In this document: piece by piece, positions 25,356 to 38,831 of the stretch
Layout of the letters: every line of letters begins with the position of its first letter
How positions within the stretch are numbered: position 1 is the stretch's first letter
Origin: Liolophura sinensis
Lineage: Eukaryota > Mollusca > Polyplacophora > Chitonida > Chitonidae
Assembly (NCBI RefSeq): GCF_032854445.1
Contig: NC_088301.1
Coordinates: 58,912,512-58,976,511, forward strand
Direction: 5' to 3'
DNA: 64,000 nt
The notes under the pieces: generated by a model
The model's database searches: none
What the model saw: the letters and a program-made list of their open reading frames with translations, nothing else
What the model was told of the DNA's origin: nothing
Position numbers and translations under genes: made by a program

Positions 25356-28300
25356 ATGTTTGGGACCGTTGTTAACAATACTGAGCAGGTAGTTCGACGG
25401 AGGAAAATGGCCTCTAAATTAACTGAAGAGCAATCTTCAGAAGACGAACTGTATTCTGTTGATCCAGGAGCTCCACTGTTAGAAGAAAACAATGCTGATG
25501 AATTAAAAGAAGTTGAAGATCGGCCAGATGTGGAGGTAGTTCAGACCTCAGGGGAGGAGTCAAGCTGGATGATAGCTTTACAAGTGTTTGGGCCATTCAT
25601 CATTGCAGGTTTTGGTACAGTTGGGGCTGGAATGGTCCTGGATATTGTACAGGTGAGGTTTTAAATGCAGGAAGAGGCCTTAAGAAAACTAGCTTTTATT
25701 GTGATAAAATTCATATCAAAAGTTTGATAATTATGAACATGTAATCTTTAATGAAAAATCTTTGAGAGAATGTTTGTTCATTTTGTCCTATGAGATCATC
25801 ATGGATATCTTACCTATGTAGGGGCTGTTAAGTGGTCTCCTCCACTCCCCTTCTAATTGCACATGGCATCACAAAGTGATGTATTCATGCAGTATGTATT
25901 TGGAAGTCTTTCTTAATATGTGTACTCAAAATTACCAATACATAAAGTGTTATATATCAGGACAATATATAAATAAATGTGTATCTTTATTTCAGCATTG
26001 GCAAGTATTTAAAACAGTGCCAGAAGTGTTTATTTTGGTACCTGCACTTCTTGGACTGAAGGGAAATCTGGAGATGACATTAGCATCTAGATTGTCAACC
26101 CAGGTGAGAAATAGCTCAATGATTTCACTTGTTACTATTGGTCTTTGAAATATATGATTTATTTTTCAATAATATTGCACAAATACACTGTACTCCGAAG
26201 TTCTGGAGAATTCTGTCTTGTTATCTGTGTTAATGTATCCCATTTCATTCTGCAGGCTAATTTAGGAAATATGGACTCCAGAAAAGAACAGTTAAAAATG
26301 ATAGGTGGAAATCTTGCATTGACTCAGGTAAACGTAACTAATATTCATTTTTAAGATCATTCAAATGTACATTTTGCACCAACCTACTGCTGTATCATTA
26401 TGCATGAATGTGTCTGATTGAAAACAGCACTGATTACACCCTGGAAATAACTATTTCTCCCCTGCAAGAATACCTGTGCAATAACAAACTTGATATCAGT
26501 TTATACATATGAGACTTGTTGTATTACAGATTATCATTTTTCTTACTCAGACTTGCCAAAATAAATAAATAATCACATGAGTGATATTTAAGCTTGCATA
26601 TGAAAATATATACTTTGATGAAAATGATCAGTCAACAGGCACTTACTTTTGTTGTCATGTTTGTTTGTTACCAGGCTCAGGCTATTGTGGTTGGGTTTCT
26701 TGCATCTGTGGCTGCCATGGTGATGGGTTGGATACCAGAGGGAAAGTTCAACATTCATCATGGCTTTTTACTGTGTGCCAGCAGTATGTTAACTGCCTCT
26801 TTAGCAAGTTTGATTTTAGGTAAGGAAGAAGACTTTCATGCATAGAGTATTGAAAGATTTTCTAAATCAGTGATAACTTTATTTGTATGGGGTCTCTGTG
26901 GCTAAGGGGGTTAGCATGCCAGTGTGCACATTGTGAGTTCAAATCCATGCTCTTATGCTGGCTTCCTCTGGTCGTACTTGGGAAGGTTTGCCAGCAGCCT
27001 TCAGATAGTGGTGGTTTACTTTCCCCTGAGCAAATACCTGGTTCCCTCCCACCCTAATGCTGGATGCTGCCGTATAGATGAAGTATTCTTGAGTACAGTG
27101 TATTTCACAAATGAAATAAATAACTTTATTTACATTGATTGGAGTATCCTTAAACCAGGGTAGTGTTTTGGTGAGTAGATCTTTCAGATATATATCCACA
27201 TGCATGTAGGATGAGAAACAGAGAAAATTTACACATTATGAGTCTCTTATCTGGTGATTTGACACACATGTGGTGGCGAAGGTGTTCTTTGCATTCATAA
27301 AATGGATGTGTCTTGGTCTGATCAATGGGATCACTGTGCATAACATACACTATCAGTTTACTCCATAAACATATTCAAAATTATTAGTAGTATTAATCGG
27401 TACTTAACATTCAGGCTGAATGACAGTTCCAACCAGAACACTGCATCATGCATGTTTTTTTTTACCTGAGCTGAGGATACATGCATAAAGGTGACAGAAT
27501 GTTGACAACCTGATAAATGCATCAGCACTTTGACCATTTTTGATCAGGTTCTTTTTGTTTTGGTTTTGTGTGAAAGAGAGCAACCATTAAAAATATACTT
27601 GTTCAAAAATGATGAATTACTAGATGATAAAATTAATATTTTTGTGCGATTAGCAAGAGGATAATACATTTAAGAGTTATCAAAAGAAATCAGATGTCAT
27701 CTTATCCCAAAAATCAATAATTTTCTTGTTTGTATCCAGGCTCTATCATGATTGGTGTTGTTATGTTGTCTCGGCATTGCAAGATAAACCCTGACAATGT
27801 GGCCACCCCGGTAGCTGCTAGTCTGGGAGACTTGACTACCCTCACCCTCCTGGCTCTCATTGGGCGAAGCCTTTTCATAGCTATAGGTAAGGCTGGTTTA
27901 GGCCAGACTTGAACTCCGAGTGTATCTGTATGTATTTATATGGAAAATCAATGAGGGAACTAAAATACTATAATCCAAATATTCCAGTCAAAGACTGTAC
28001 ATGAATATATTAAGGTACTGAGGTTGAGTGCTTTTTTATTTTACACAAATTATTTTTTATAATGCTTATGCCGTCCTTTTGTTTAAATGGTGTAAGTAGA
28101 TATACATACATTTTATAATATTGCTGTCAAGATGTAGATCTTAGAGTGTGAGTTAGTTTGTTCCATCTATACTAGTCTGCTAAGTCCATACTTTACTTGT
28201 GTGTTGCTATGTTCCCCTGTTTACAGAAGGTCACTCCTGGGTGGCTCCCAGCATCATAGGTGGATTTACCCTGCTAACTCCATTATGGGTAGTGATCTCT

Positions 28301-31033
28301 GTAAAGAATGAGTACACAAATGATGTCATATACTCAGGATGGACTCCTGTCATCAGTGCCATGGTAATCAGCAGGTACGGGAATTTGTAGATACTCAGGA
28401 TAAACCGTTTGTTGAAAAATAAGTTTTTAGTGTTAGAAAGATGAATAAACATTATTCGTTCCCATGTGAAAGTCCTACTTTGTCAGAAAACACTGAAATG
28501 GAATATTTGGGGTTTGCAATTTCTGGGTATAAAACTAGATTCTGCTAGTGAAAACTGGGGTTTTGAACCAGTGACACCAGTCAGGTAGCTAATTGCTAGC
28601 AGTGCATCTAGGTTATACTGCCAACTGACCTCCCACAGAAATGGGAAAATTTGCCGTTCTAGTACATAAACCTCCTGCTTTTGTGAGATGCGTGTTGGCT
28701 GAATAATATAGATGGCCGGCAAGCCTAATTGTGTATCAGGTGCATGGTTCAGGTTGTTAGGTTGAAACCCAGAGGGGCCAGTTTTCATCGTTCTATGCAA
28801 GGACACACAAGACCAGATTGTGTAAATCGTATGTAATGAGTGTACCGTTAACCACTTTCCAAATGATATCTACCAATCAATCTTACAGTGGAATATTGCC
28901 TTATACCATGTATCTGGGTTTATTGTGGCAGTAAAAATGGTCATCTCTTCAAGAAGGTTATCAAGTTTATCCAGTTTTGTTTATGGCACATGAGAGACAA
29001 ACCATGTAACCAACTCTTCTTCATCAAGTTATCTTTGTTTTTATGTTTGGTATTTTCAAATTGTAATGCAGGACAAAACATTGATAAGCTATTGAAGAGC
29101 TGATTCTGCTCCAGCTGTAAGTCATAAAGTTTGTCAGGATCTTGTAAAGGGTGGTAGATTTCTTGGGGTGCTGCTCAGTTTCCTTGTACAGTAAAACTCT
29201 TTAAGGCTTTCCTAGCATAAATCATAATTGTATGAACAAACTCTTTTTGTTTTGTTGAGTATTTGAGTGTGATATTGACATGTGTTACAGTATTGGAGGG
29301 CTAATACTTGACTTTGCTGTGTCAGCCTATGATGGGATTGCTGTGTTTCAACCAGTTATTAATGGTAAGTACCATGTATCCAGACAAAGACCAAAGGTCA
29401 TTAATGGTTAGTACCTTGTATCCAAAGGTCAAAGGTCATTTGTGGCATGTACCTTATATCCAGACAATTAAGGTCAGATGTTTCATGCAGTTTCCTGTAT
29501 ACTCTCTGGGTCATTCATTATGGTCCTGAATAGCGCTTTATTGTGGACATATATATGTATGGTACCTGTATGTGTGGTTTGGATGCTTGGCTTTCAGTCA
29601 GAAAGTACTCAAGGAGTTAGTACCAACCTTGGACAGGGAATGTTTAATATTCCGTCCCCTCTGCTATTGTCAGAACTGCTGTTGACAATAAGCAATCAAC
29701 AATAATCAAGGCCTTACCTTAAGTTCATTGGAGATCTCTTACCTGTATTTTCTATCAGTATGGTATACACTGATAATTTATAGTGATTTCGGATGTGGGG
29801 AAAAGACATGAGTTACTTACCAACCGATGGTGGTTTTACTCTGAGCACTCATCAAAACAACAAAATTTACCACCATGATATTTGTGAATTATTTCTGAAT
29901 AAAGCTCCTGCATGTTATTTTGTTTTCATTTCTTTGCCTGATGTGTTTGGTCACGTCCTGTCGTTTCTTCTTTTTAGGTGTCGGGGGTAATTTGGTTGCT
30001 GTTCAAGCCAGTCGTATCTCCACATCTTTACACAAGGGGGGCAAACCTGGAGAGCTCTCAGATGGGGTTCTTAAAGGATGCCCCAACCCATGCTTTGCAT
30101 TCTTTGGCAGCAGTAGGTCATCAGTTTGCTTACGTTTATCACAAAAACACACATCTCTCAAACTGTTGCAGATTTAACTCCCCTTATTTGTATGTACGGT
30201 ATGCTAATACACCAGACATGCTGTTTTATTCACACAAAAAAATCACTTGTCAAAACACCTCAGGTACAAAGCTCTCAGTCAACTGTTTGTGATGCATCTA
30301 CTGTCACAAATCCATGGGTAACATTAACTTTTGAATAAGGACACTAAATTCCTATGGGCATGTGCAAAGTATGTGCATCCAAGATAGTGTGTATAGCAAT
30401 GGCAGAATTGTAGGCCAGGTCTTTTTTTTTTTTTTTTTTTGACCCGACTTTCTTTTGCTTATTGCAGCCGTCCATGCAAGGGCTGCCCGAGTTCTAATGT
30501 TGTTAGTTATTCCCGGTCATCTGATATTCATGTATACCATCGCCTACATGAATGCTGGTCACACCGCTATAACGCTCAACTTTGCTGTGATTTACCTGAC
30601 TGCTGCGGTGCTTCAGGTGAGTTCTCATTTATTTAATGGACATTTGGAATTTTGTGAATAATTGAAATGATGAGTTTTGTGTTAATTTTTGTGTGCCTGA
30701 TTTTCTAATCATACATTAAAACACAGACAGGCTTTTTTTATGACACATCAGTGATGTTCCCCGAAGGATTTTGTACTACGTTAACAATATACATGATAAT
30801 ACATGTGCACAAATGACAGGTCTGAGAACTTTTGTTTGTTTGTGGATCAGGTGGCCATACTTTTGTATGTGGCTAACTGGATTGTGCACTACATCTGGAA
30901 GAAAGGGGACGATCCTGACAACTCTGCAATACCCTACCTCACAGCCTTGGGGGATCTGTTGGGCACAGGTTTCTTAGCCATTGTGTTCCAGATCCTCTGT
31001 ATGATGGGTAACAAGGACAAGATGACTGTCTGA
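25356..31033 (+). CDS. SLC41A1: SLC41-family Mg2+ transporter, 10 coding exons
   Basis: SLC41 proteins are membrane Mg2+ transporters related to bacterial MgtE, built from two homologous membrane halves. Coding exons: 25356-25652, 25996-26103, 26256-26327, 26675-26819, 27740-27886, 28227-28374, 29291-29364, 29978-30112, 30468-30616 and 30851-31033. They total 1458 bases (485 residues plus stop), all in phase. Vertebrate members are about 510-570 residues. Residues 1-68 form an acidic cytoplasmic tail and the membrane part starts near 70. The first-half signature [15 protein letters not shown] is at 119-133 and its partner [15 protein letters not shown] at 224-238. The second half has [19 protein letters not shown] to 345 and [18 protein letters not shown] at 447-464. 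The conserved Asp/Asn residues in these repeats are expected to line the ion path. A second ATG (codon 18, AAAATGG) has better start context. The exon 8 donor (GCA|GTAGGT) is weak. Paralogue assignment (A1 or A2) is uncertain; the family is not. Confidence 0.95.
26889..27123 (+). mobile_element. SINE family 1 copy in SLC41 intron 4
   Basis: A near full-length copy. It has the tRNA-like head GGGGTCTCTGTGGCTAAGGG, the B-box-like GTGAGTTCAAATCCATGCTC, the body with TTCCCTCCCACCCTAATGCT, AGTATTCTTGAGTACAGTG, and an A-rich tail. It shares the gene's transcriptional orientation. Confidence 0.85.
28530..28800 (-). repeat. Possible old SINE-like repeat in SLC41 intron 6
   Basis: Minus-strand reading gives GGTGTCACTGGTTCAAAACC, a B-box-like motif, in a segment whose 107-codon open frame has no other protein character. 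Assigned from the motif only. Confidence 0.3.
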
Positions 31034-32643
31034 GAAACGCATAAACTAAGGAAAACAAAAATTGTGGACGAGATTTCACTCACATTTTTTTGTTCACTCA
31101 CATGTGCTTTTTGACAAAGAATTTACAATCCTTCCTGCTGTGGTTTTTTTTTTGGTTTTTTTTTTCAAACACATCAGGAATGGGTTCAGAAATCATAAAG
31201 CCATAAATGTGCATTGTTAAGCAAAAGTTCACTTCTGTTGTATAGATATATAAATATTTTATGAGAGTTTTATTTGTGACTTTTTGGGGTTAAATTTTCA
31301 TACAAATTACAACAGTTTCCTGTGAATAGCCAGACTGCTGTCTCACAGAATCTTCATGCCATGTCTTCATGTGTTCACATATCTTTAATTTCATTTCCAT
31401 ATCATTAATGTTTGACCTGTTACAGGGGTCTGGTATGTAACTCCCAATGTTTGTTCCCTGCAAGGAGACATGTAACCGATTTTAATAGGTGACTGATGTG
31501 GAGTTCTTAGACAGCTCATCGTAATTGCTGATGTACTTCTCAGATTGTTTAAGGGATTTATTTAAATTTCTAGAGGCAAAGTGCAGCTGTCCTAAGATTT
31601 ATCAATATAAATGCTAATGTACATATCTGAACAAATTATTTTGTGTGCTAAATACCAAAGTATAAATCAATTATCAATAAATTAAATCTGGAACCAGAAT
31701 ACCATTTTTGAAAATGTTAACTCATTTACATGTACAAATATCCTGATGCAACTTATAAAAAGATGTCTATAGACGATAAGCTTTTAGCCTCGAATAATGC
31801 AAGATGCATGTGCCTCATTGTCTTATGCCAGGTAAATCTAAGTCAAATTTCAGGTGCTAATATATCAGAAGTTTTGTATTTAGTGCTCCCTCTTGTCATT
31901 GATGCAACATAAGTTTTTTTAGAATGTATTTCCAATATATGTAGATCACATTGAAATAAATAAGTGTGTGTAGTTAATCATTCATTTTTTTATTGTTTTG
32001 TTTTAACATATTGTAATGATAAATTTTTTAGACAATTTCCTTTATCCATACTTTAATATGTGATGTTAAGGCTTGAACTTGGAATTATGTATTAGTTTTA
32101 ATGGTGAACATGACATTGGTTTCTGGTGTTATCAAACAAATGATTGTATACATGTACATTATACCAACAGATGATTTAAATTTTCTCTCTGTGTTTGAGT
32201 TTGTATCCATTTGCATTGTGTATTTTTTATTTTATATTCATAACTTTATGCGGTGTTGAATATATTTATGTTCATCGCCAATTTTGAAGGCACCAATAAT
32301 GGTGTAATTTCAGACAATCTAGAGACCGTTAAAAAACACAAACCCTCCAGACCATGATTCCTGTAGGTGATTTCACTAATAATGATTGTATTAAACACCA
32401 CACAAAGGTACAAATATCAACTGAAAAAATCATATAATGGTTTGATAAAAGCTTGCAACCATCAGAAATACATGTGCAAATTTGCAACCATCAGAAATAC
32501 ATGTGCACAAGGGCCTACTTTTACTTTGAGGGGTAGTCCTATTTTCAGTAATAGATTCCTTAATATATAAGATTTTATATGTTGAATATCTGAAAGATAA
32601 TTTGAATTTTTAACGTTTTCTAGAAGCCCATTATATAATGACT
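31034..32643 (+). other. 3' UTR and downstream flank of the SLC41 gene
   Basis: AT-rich sequence. At 32451-32510 a stretch containing CAACCATCAGAAATACATGT is present twice in tandem. No further gene is seen. Confidence 0.4.
31676..31960 (+). promoter_or_regulatory. Candidate polyadenylation signals of the SLC41 gene
   Basis: AATAAA occurs at 31676-31681 and again at 31955-31960, 640 and 920 bases after the stop codon. Either would give an ordinary-length AT-rich 3' UTR. Confidence 0.4.
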
Positions 32644-32732
32644 AGTGCAGCACTACGACCCAGGAACCTCTTGCCTATGTAATCACTGTGAATTAGTCCA
32701 GCTCATCCTGTCTTTCTCTCTGGTCCAAAAGA
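32644..32732 (+). mobile_element. Old SINE family 1 head fragment
   Basis: GCACTACGACCCAGGAACCT, then CACTGTGAATTAGTCCAGCT and TTTCTCTCTGGTCC, parallel the head of the copies at 43359 and 56591, with many substitutions. Confidence 0.65.
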
Positions 32733-34779
32733 TAAATATGTCAGTCATCATATGATATAGCTTCTAGGACATTTAGACTTCCATTTGTCCAGTTGGAAAG
32801 GCAATGTGCTTATTTTAGAATACCAGTAAGTATTGTAAAACATGCAAAACCATTTCTTCCGCTTAGGTACGTAATTTAAAAAAGATTACATCTAAAACAT
32901 TAGAATATTTGTCGTTGAATTTGGAAGATGAAGTATATTTTCATGTATGGGTGATGATATATATACTTAAGTACAACCATTGACATTATTTTAAAGATTT
33001 TTATGTATTGAACATCTTGTTTTGTAAAACACCCAGAGGGTGGACTTGCGTGGTCGTTGTTTTGTGTGTTATGGGCACCAGGGTGAATCACTAATTTCTT
33101 TGTATTGAATATGCAGTTATTAATTTTCTGTTCATTTTTTTCTCTGAGTTTTTCTCTTATTAATGATTATAATGCCTAGATGTGTTTTGGTACCATTGTC
33201 ATTTGGGTTTTATTTTCAGGGTTTTTGGATTTGAAACGCCAGAAAGTTACGAAGTTTTCAGTGTAAAATAGCTTCCGAACATTTGTCACAAGCCTTCCTT
33301 TCTTTCTACTGTTGAACACGGAGTAAAAGCTGAAGGGGTTTAGTGAGAGTCGTTGAAGCATGTGGGTAATAATAGGTAGTTTATGCCACAATTGTTAGAA
33401 CAAATTAAGATAAATGTCGAACGCGTCTAAAATGGGATACAGTATCCTTGTATAAGATCTCTGTATCGGCCTACTGCAGTCGGATGTACGGTATCTCTGC
33501 AAGGCATTCCTTGTTCTGGGAAAAGTTTTATGGGCGTAATGCATGTCTCTTAACGTTAGCGTCTATTGTCTGATAACAAGAACGCCACCAATACGATTTT
33601 GACTTCCGTACCGCAGTGTCCACATAATTCTCAGCGTGCATGCGGAAAGTCCCAGTAGTCCGTCTCGGAAAACACGGATCTTGTTTTTAGAGGATTCCAT
33701 GACGAGACCAAAGTCTGTTCAAACTGCATGAAGTATGTAAATAACTTCCTGGCTAACGCAGTTGATGAGTGTCCAGTTGAGCGTCATGCCAAGCTCTTTG
33801 GAGACAGGTCTTCCTGAAAAGACTAGAGCGCGTGGCGTCCGAATTTGTATATGTATGTATTTGTATGCGTCGGATACCTAAAATGACCCTAAATTTCGTT
33901 CAGATAAGTGCATTTTTGAGGCAAATAAATTTGATTTTTGGTGCTGAAGCTGTTCAAAGCAAAACCCTTTCTAAAACCAATAAGACTATATAAGAATCAG
34001 GTCTTTTTATTTGGTAATGTTTTGAAATGACACTGGGGTATTTGTTAATTTATGCACCGAAGGCAGTGGAAATTCGCTCGATGTTAGTGATCCATGTACG
34101 TGAGGACTGTATATAGTGGTGTTCTTCATACGACATCCTGAGAAACCAGTTATTATACATAGCTGGGCTACACATGAATTTGGTGGCTTTTTGGATTCTA
34201 ATTGCTTTTTTAATCTTTACCTTCACAAGTTGGATTATTGGATGTAACTGAACACTAAATCTAGTATTTAGGAAACTTCGAATTTTACACAAACAATTCT
34301 CATGATCGTGAAATAAATATTTTGAAAAACTGTACAGTGGACAGAGATTTGCAACTCCGGGTTGACTGAGCAGGAACAGCACTGGGCAAAAGGAAATTTG
34401 AAAGACCGTGAAAATAATAGTAATGTAAATAAAAGAATGTCAGGTTGAACTATATGTTACCACCGACAGAGAATACCATACTCGATAAGCTCAAGATAGT
34501 ATAAAATTTGTCTATGTTGCCATTCTTGGAGAGTTTATTCACCTTAAGTAAAGCTCTTTTCGCGAGATGTGCGATATTTGGAACTGGGTCTTGCATAAAC
34601 GGCGAAGTTCGACCCTGACAGCTTCTCATCCATTATTATTATACGAGGGATGGCAACGCTTTTTATTTGTCCTGTGCTCGGTATATAGATCTGTGCGCGA
34701 TGTACACCTCTGTGCGACAAACAGGCCTGTGTGTGTTCACTCACAGTATACAGCGTTCAGCCTTGTGATCGTAGCCAGC
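32733..34779. other. Non-coding stretch
   Basis: No recognisable coding region or repeat. A minus-strand open frame of 110 codons at 34050-34382 has no motif and is treated as chance. Confidence 0.4.
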
Positions 34780-35400
34780 TCTGTCCCTTGTCAACCCTGT
34801 TCACGGCGTGCAACCATGTTTATATATAGCCCATGCACGGCGTACATCCCTCTTCACGGCGTACAGCCCTATTCATGGCGTGCAGCCTTGTTCATATACT
34901 GCCTTGTGCACGAGGCACAGCCCTGTGTATATACAGCTCGTGCACGGCATAGTCCTGTGTGTATACTGCCTTATGCACGACGTACACCTATGTGTATATA
35001 CAGCCCGTGCACGGCGTACAGCCCTCTTCATGGCGTGCAGACCTCTTCAAGGCGTACAGCCTTGTTTATATACTGCCCTGTGCACAACGTACAGCCCTGT
35101 GTACATACAGCCCGTGCACGGCGTACAGCCCTCTTCATGGCGTGTAGGCTTGTTTATATACTGCCCTGTGCACGACTTACAGCCCTGTGTGTATACATCC
35201 CTATGCACGGCGTACAGCCGTCTTCATAGCGTGCAGTCCTCTTTATGGTGTACAGCCTTGTTTATGTACTGCCTTGTGCACGGCGTACGGCCCTGTGTAT
35301 ACAAAGCCCGTGCACGGCGTACAGCCTTGATTATATACTGCCCTGTGCATGACGTACAGCCCTGTGTTTGTACATCCCTATGCACGGCGTAAAACCCTGT
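34780..35400. repeat. Higher-order minisatellite array, about 107-bp units
   Basis: Short modules such as GTGCACGGCGTACAGCCCT, CTTCATGGCGTGCAG and TTGTTTATATACTGCCCTGT alternate. The larger unit is near 107 bases; for example, CCCGTGCACGGCGTACAGCC recurs at about 35003 and 35110. Nested shorter repeats explain why open frames of 220 and 194 codons (34567-35229, 34808-35392) overlap in two frames. Those are not genes. Confidence 0.9.
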
Positions 35401-36004
35401 GTTCGAATTCAGCTTACACTGGAGGAGCCCAGTTCAGAGGGTATCACACATTACAGATGATACATCTTATTTGGAACTGTATTTGTACAAAGATCAAAAC
35501 GGCTTCCTCTTGCGCAGACTTTACGAAAAGAAGGATAGATTTAATTTTGACATTGTAAAGTATCCTTACTTGAACAGCAATATTCCCACGGGTCCTGTAT
35601 ATGGCCCGTATACGTAACTCGCCTTGTAACATTTGTTAGGTCCTGCGTGTTATGTGACGATTTCAATCAACGTCACAAGGTATTACTACAAAAACTAGTG
35701 TGTCAACGTTATTTTATCAAACACCTTCGCCCCAGGTTTCTTAAATTTTACAATGAGTACAATTCCCTTGTAAGTAAATATGAACAGAGCGTCCAGAATC
35801 TATGGCGCTCTGCTTCATGATTGTGTCTAATTCCGCTTAACCCGGGGCTACTGGCTGTATGTTCATCGTGTTGAATTAAATCGCCACGTTGGATATATGA
35901 ACAGTTGCAATCAAAGTGCAAATGAGATACACATTTTGTTATCGACCACTGATATTCTAGCATGGTACACGATTTGAATACTGATTTCACTGAGTCGCCA
36001 AGAA
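35401..36004. other. Non-coding stretch
   Basis: Nothing recognisable beyond short open frames. Confidence 0.4.
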
Positions 36005-36130
36005 TATACCTTTCGTCTTTCCAACATCATTGAAAACTGTCGACTGCTTCTCTTTGCATGATTCGGTCCTATTTCCGTCCTAATTTGTCTGCATTCCTTG
36101 GGATGATATTAGGCGTTAAAACTTCGTCCC
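36005..36130 (+). repeat. Dispersed repeat copy A (partner at 42945)
   Basis: CCAACATCATTGAAAACTG and GACTGCTTCTCTTTGCAT are matched in order at 42945-43065 (CTACATCATTGAAAACCATG, GACTGCTTCTCTTTGTAT), followed by similar TTCCTTGGG and GTTAAAAC segments. This defines an interspersed family with at least two copies in the window. Confidence 0.6.
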
Positions 36131-38670
36131 CAGCTTCCTTTGTAAAGCAGACATATCCATTTCCGGTGTTGAGAATGTCACTTCCAGTTTTGCCAAAAAA
36201 TGCAGCAGTCGGAATCAGTGGGCCAGAACTGCATCAGATTGACATTTTCACCCAGTAGCAGGACTGTACAACTTATAACCGTGGAAGTCCTCATGAACAA
36301 ATCGAACATACCTAGGACTGGTGCTACTGAAGTTTCAGTTCCAACTCAATCGCATCAGCACTTCTGGAGAAGACTTTTTTTTCAGATTTTACACAAAATC
36401 CAACATGGCCGCCTAGTCACGTGATCAAAAGTTTCCAAAATTAATGGTGCACAACTTCATGTCCTTCCCTAAATATACTGAGAGTTCATAAATGCCTGAT
36501 TAGCCATTTTATCAGAAACCGCTTCATATTTCATATAATCGGAACAAATGCAAAAGAGATTCAAGTCTGAATGGAGTGAAGCCTTAATGACGCGCTATAA
36601 AATTTCTGTACACATACACACTATCTGTATTTTATTGCAGAGAAAAGTGCTGTATAAATGAAATACTTCAGAATTAAAATTTTACAAACACCTGGCGTAG
36701 ATTTTCAACACTGATTTGCGTGCGAGCATGCATTTTAACTATAACCTTACATCATGTATACTTGACGGACGTTTTCAACTTTACAGAAATTTTGGTTAAC
36801 ACCATAAAACTTTTAGTTCAGTATCTTGGCCCTTGTTACCTTCTCTGTCAATCGAATCAAGCATCTGGAATAGGAAAACTTTCGAAGCAAATACTAATAT
36901 TTAGAATAGATCAAATGAAGAATCGAAATATAGATTCTCTCAATCTGGTAGTGCGAAGGGTGGCACACATTTAGCACAGGATGAGGTCTAATGCTATCAT
37001 GTGGTGAAGTGTCTTCAGATCTGTTGATCACATCTGAGTAAGAGATGAACCCAAACCTGGCACCTCGTACACCATCATTTGCCATTGTTCTTTAAGCTAT
37101 GAGCACAGTCTAGAAACTTTAATTTGCCGTGTTCCTTTACATACAAATTTGGGTCGATGACTACGTCAGCAAGCACTTAACAATATGTCATGCGTACAGG
37201 AAAAAGCCTAGTGGGTTGAACGACGCACAAAAACTGAAGCATTTCCGGCACAAATATATGCGCCTCAAGTCTTTACACAGTGAGTGAATTGGACGCCTCA
37301 GGCGGTATCCGGGACATGGATGTGAATGATACGAACATAAAATAAACACGTCACAAAAATGCATGTGCCCGTGAACTTGTTTATATCAAAGCGGGTCAGG
37401 AAGATAGGCCATTCATCGAATCTGTTATGATGCTTCTGTATATATATTTCCCTTACTCATGCAGACCATACCCGAGGGTGGGTTTAGAAATGTTTGTTTC
37501 AAGTATGGGCCTGGGTCATGCATGGATGCGCATAGGCATGGGAGTTTCTAGACAGTTGATATTAGATCATGACAGTGTGATCTGCTGAGTTCATGTTAGA
37601 CCATGCATATCAATTTCGTTATGACCCCCCCCCCCCCCGCCGTCCCCTTGCAAAGAAGTTCGATATACCATAAAACTACTTAAATATTATACCATCTCCC
37701 TCCTCCTCTCTCGAATTTCAAACACTCTGGAATGATTATAACGTTTTTGGCCTTCTCGCGCCTATAATGCGAACATGTCCCGTAAACATCACACATTTAT
37801 GGAGCAATCTGTTGTTATCTGTATACGAAATGTACTAAATTATATACATGTACTAGTAGTAAATTTATAGCAACGCGTGTTTTAAATGTATGTATAGGCC
37901 TTACATCTAATCTGCGAGTATTGTGAAAGGTCATTTTATAAAGCGATGGCTTTGTGTCAGGGTATACGAGTTTTGTCTATGTCAGTTATTTCATTTCATT
38001 TTATTCACCTCCTAGATAAAACAGGAACATACAGACACATATAAGGTAGATTTTGGCGGGAGTTAAGTTCCCAAGAACTTGTTCTATCCCAAAATCCGGA
38101 AACATTGATAGTAACATGTGATTCTACAAGGTGAATAATTCAGATGTACAACAATAAGGTAGGATAAAACACAGGATACAAACGTTAGTTAACAGGTAAA
38201 CATGACTGTTTTATTCCATACCATTTACGCAGGTTCGATATGTTGGAGGTTATTTATTTATGTATACATTTATGTATTTATCTATTAATTGTTGATATCC
38301 AATCAAAATCGGGATATCGATGTTTGCAATTTTTAAACAAAAAAGCGAATTAGATATATCATTGCAGGCTTAGTCTTCATATTAGCCTTCAACTATATGG
38401 CTGTGCAATAATTAATAAGTCGCTCTCACCGTAACCGACATGCTTTGATCAGTGAGGAAGGCTGTTCAAATCCACCTCTTACCTCACTGTATGGTTTGGG
38501 TGCGGCTGATAATATACTAGGTAAATGTATTATAAACCAATAAGAGGGCCAGAGGTAAATTCGATATTTAACAATGGCTTCTTGTAAGTGGAGATCTACA
38601 CGCACCTATACAAGGAACAGTTTTTTATTGTCACACACACAATCAGAATTCAATGGACTATGTTCATTTA
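36131..38670. other. Non-coding stretch
   Basis: Contains a poly-C run at 37626-37638 and AT-rich sequence. No gene or repeat family was recognised. Confidence 0.4.
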
Positions 38671-38831
38671 CGTATTTATTTGATTGTATTTTTTTTACAC
38701 CGTGCTCAAGAACATTTCACATGTACGACCGCGGCCAGTATTGTGGTGGGAGGAAACCGAGCAGAGCGTGAGGGAAGCCCACTACCATCCGCGAGATGTT
38801 GGTAAACCTTCCCACGTTCCCACGATCGGAG
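38671..38831 (-). mobile_element. SINE family 1 copy, inverted
   Basis: The minus-strand family order appears on the plus strand as an A/T-rich tail complement, CCGTGCTCAAGAACATTTCA, GCGGCCAGTATTGTGGTGGG, AGGAAACCGAGCAGAGC, and ACCTTCCCACGTTCCCACG. Confidence 0.85.

Noticed and set aside
34567-35392. Plus-strand frames of 220 and 194 codons
   Set aside because: They overlap in different frames and lie on the 34780-35400 tandem array.
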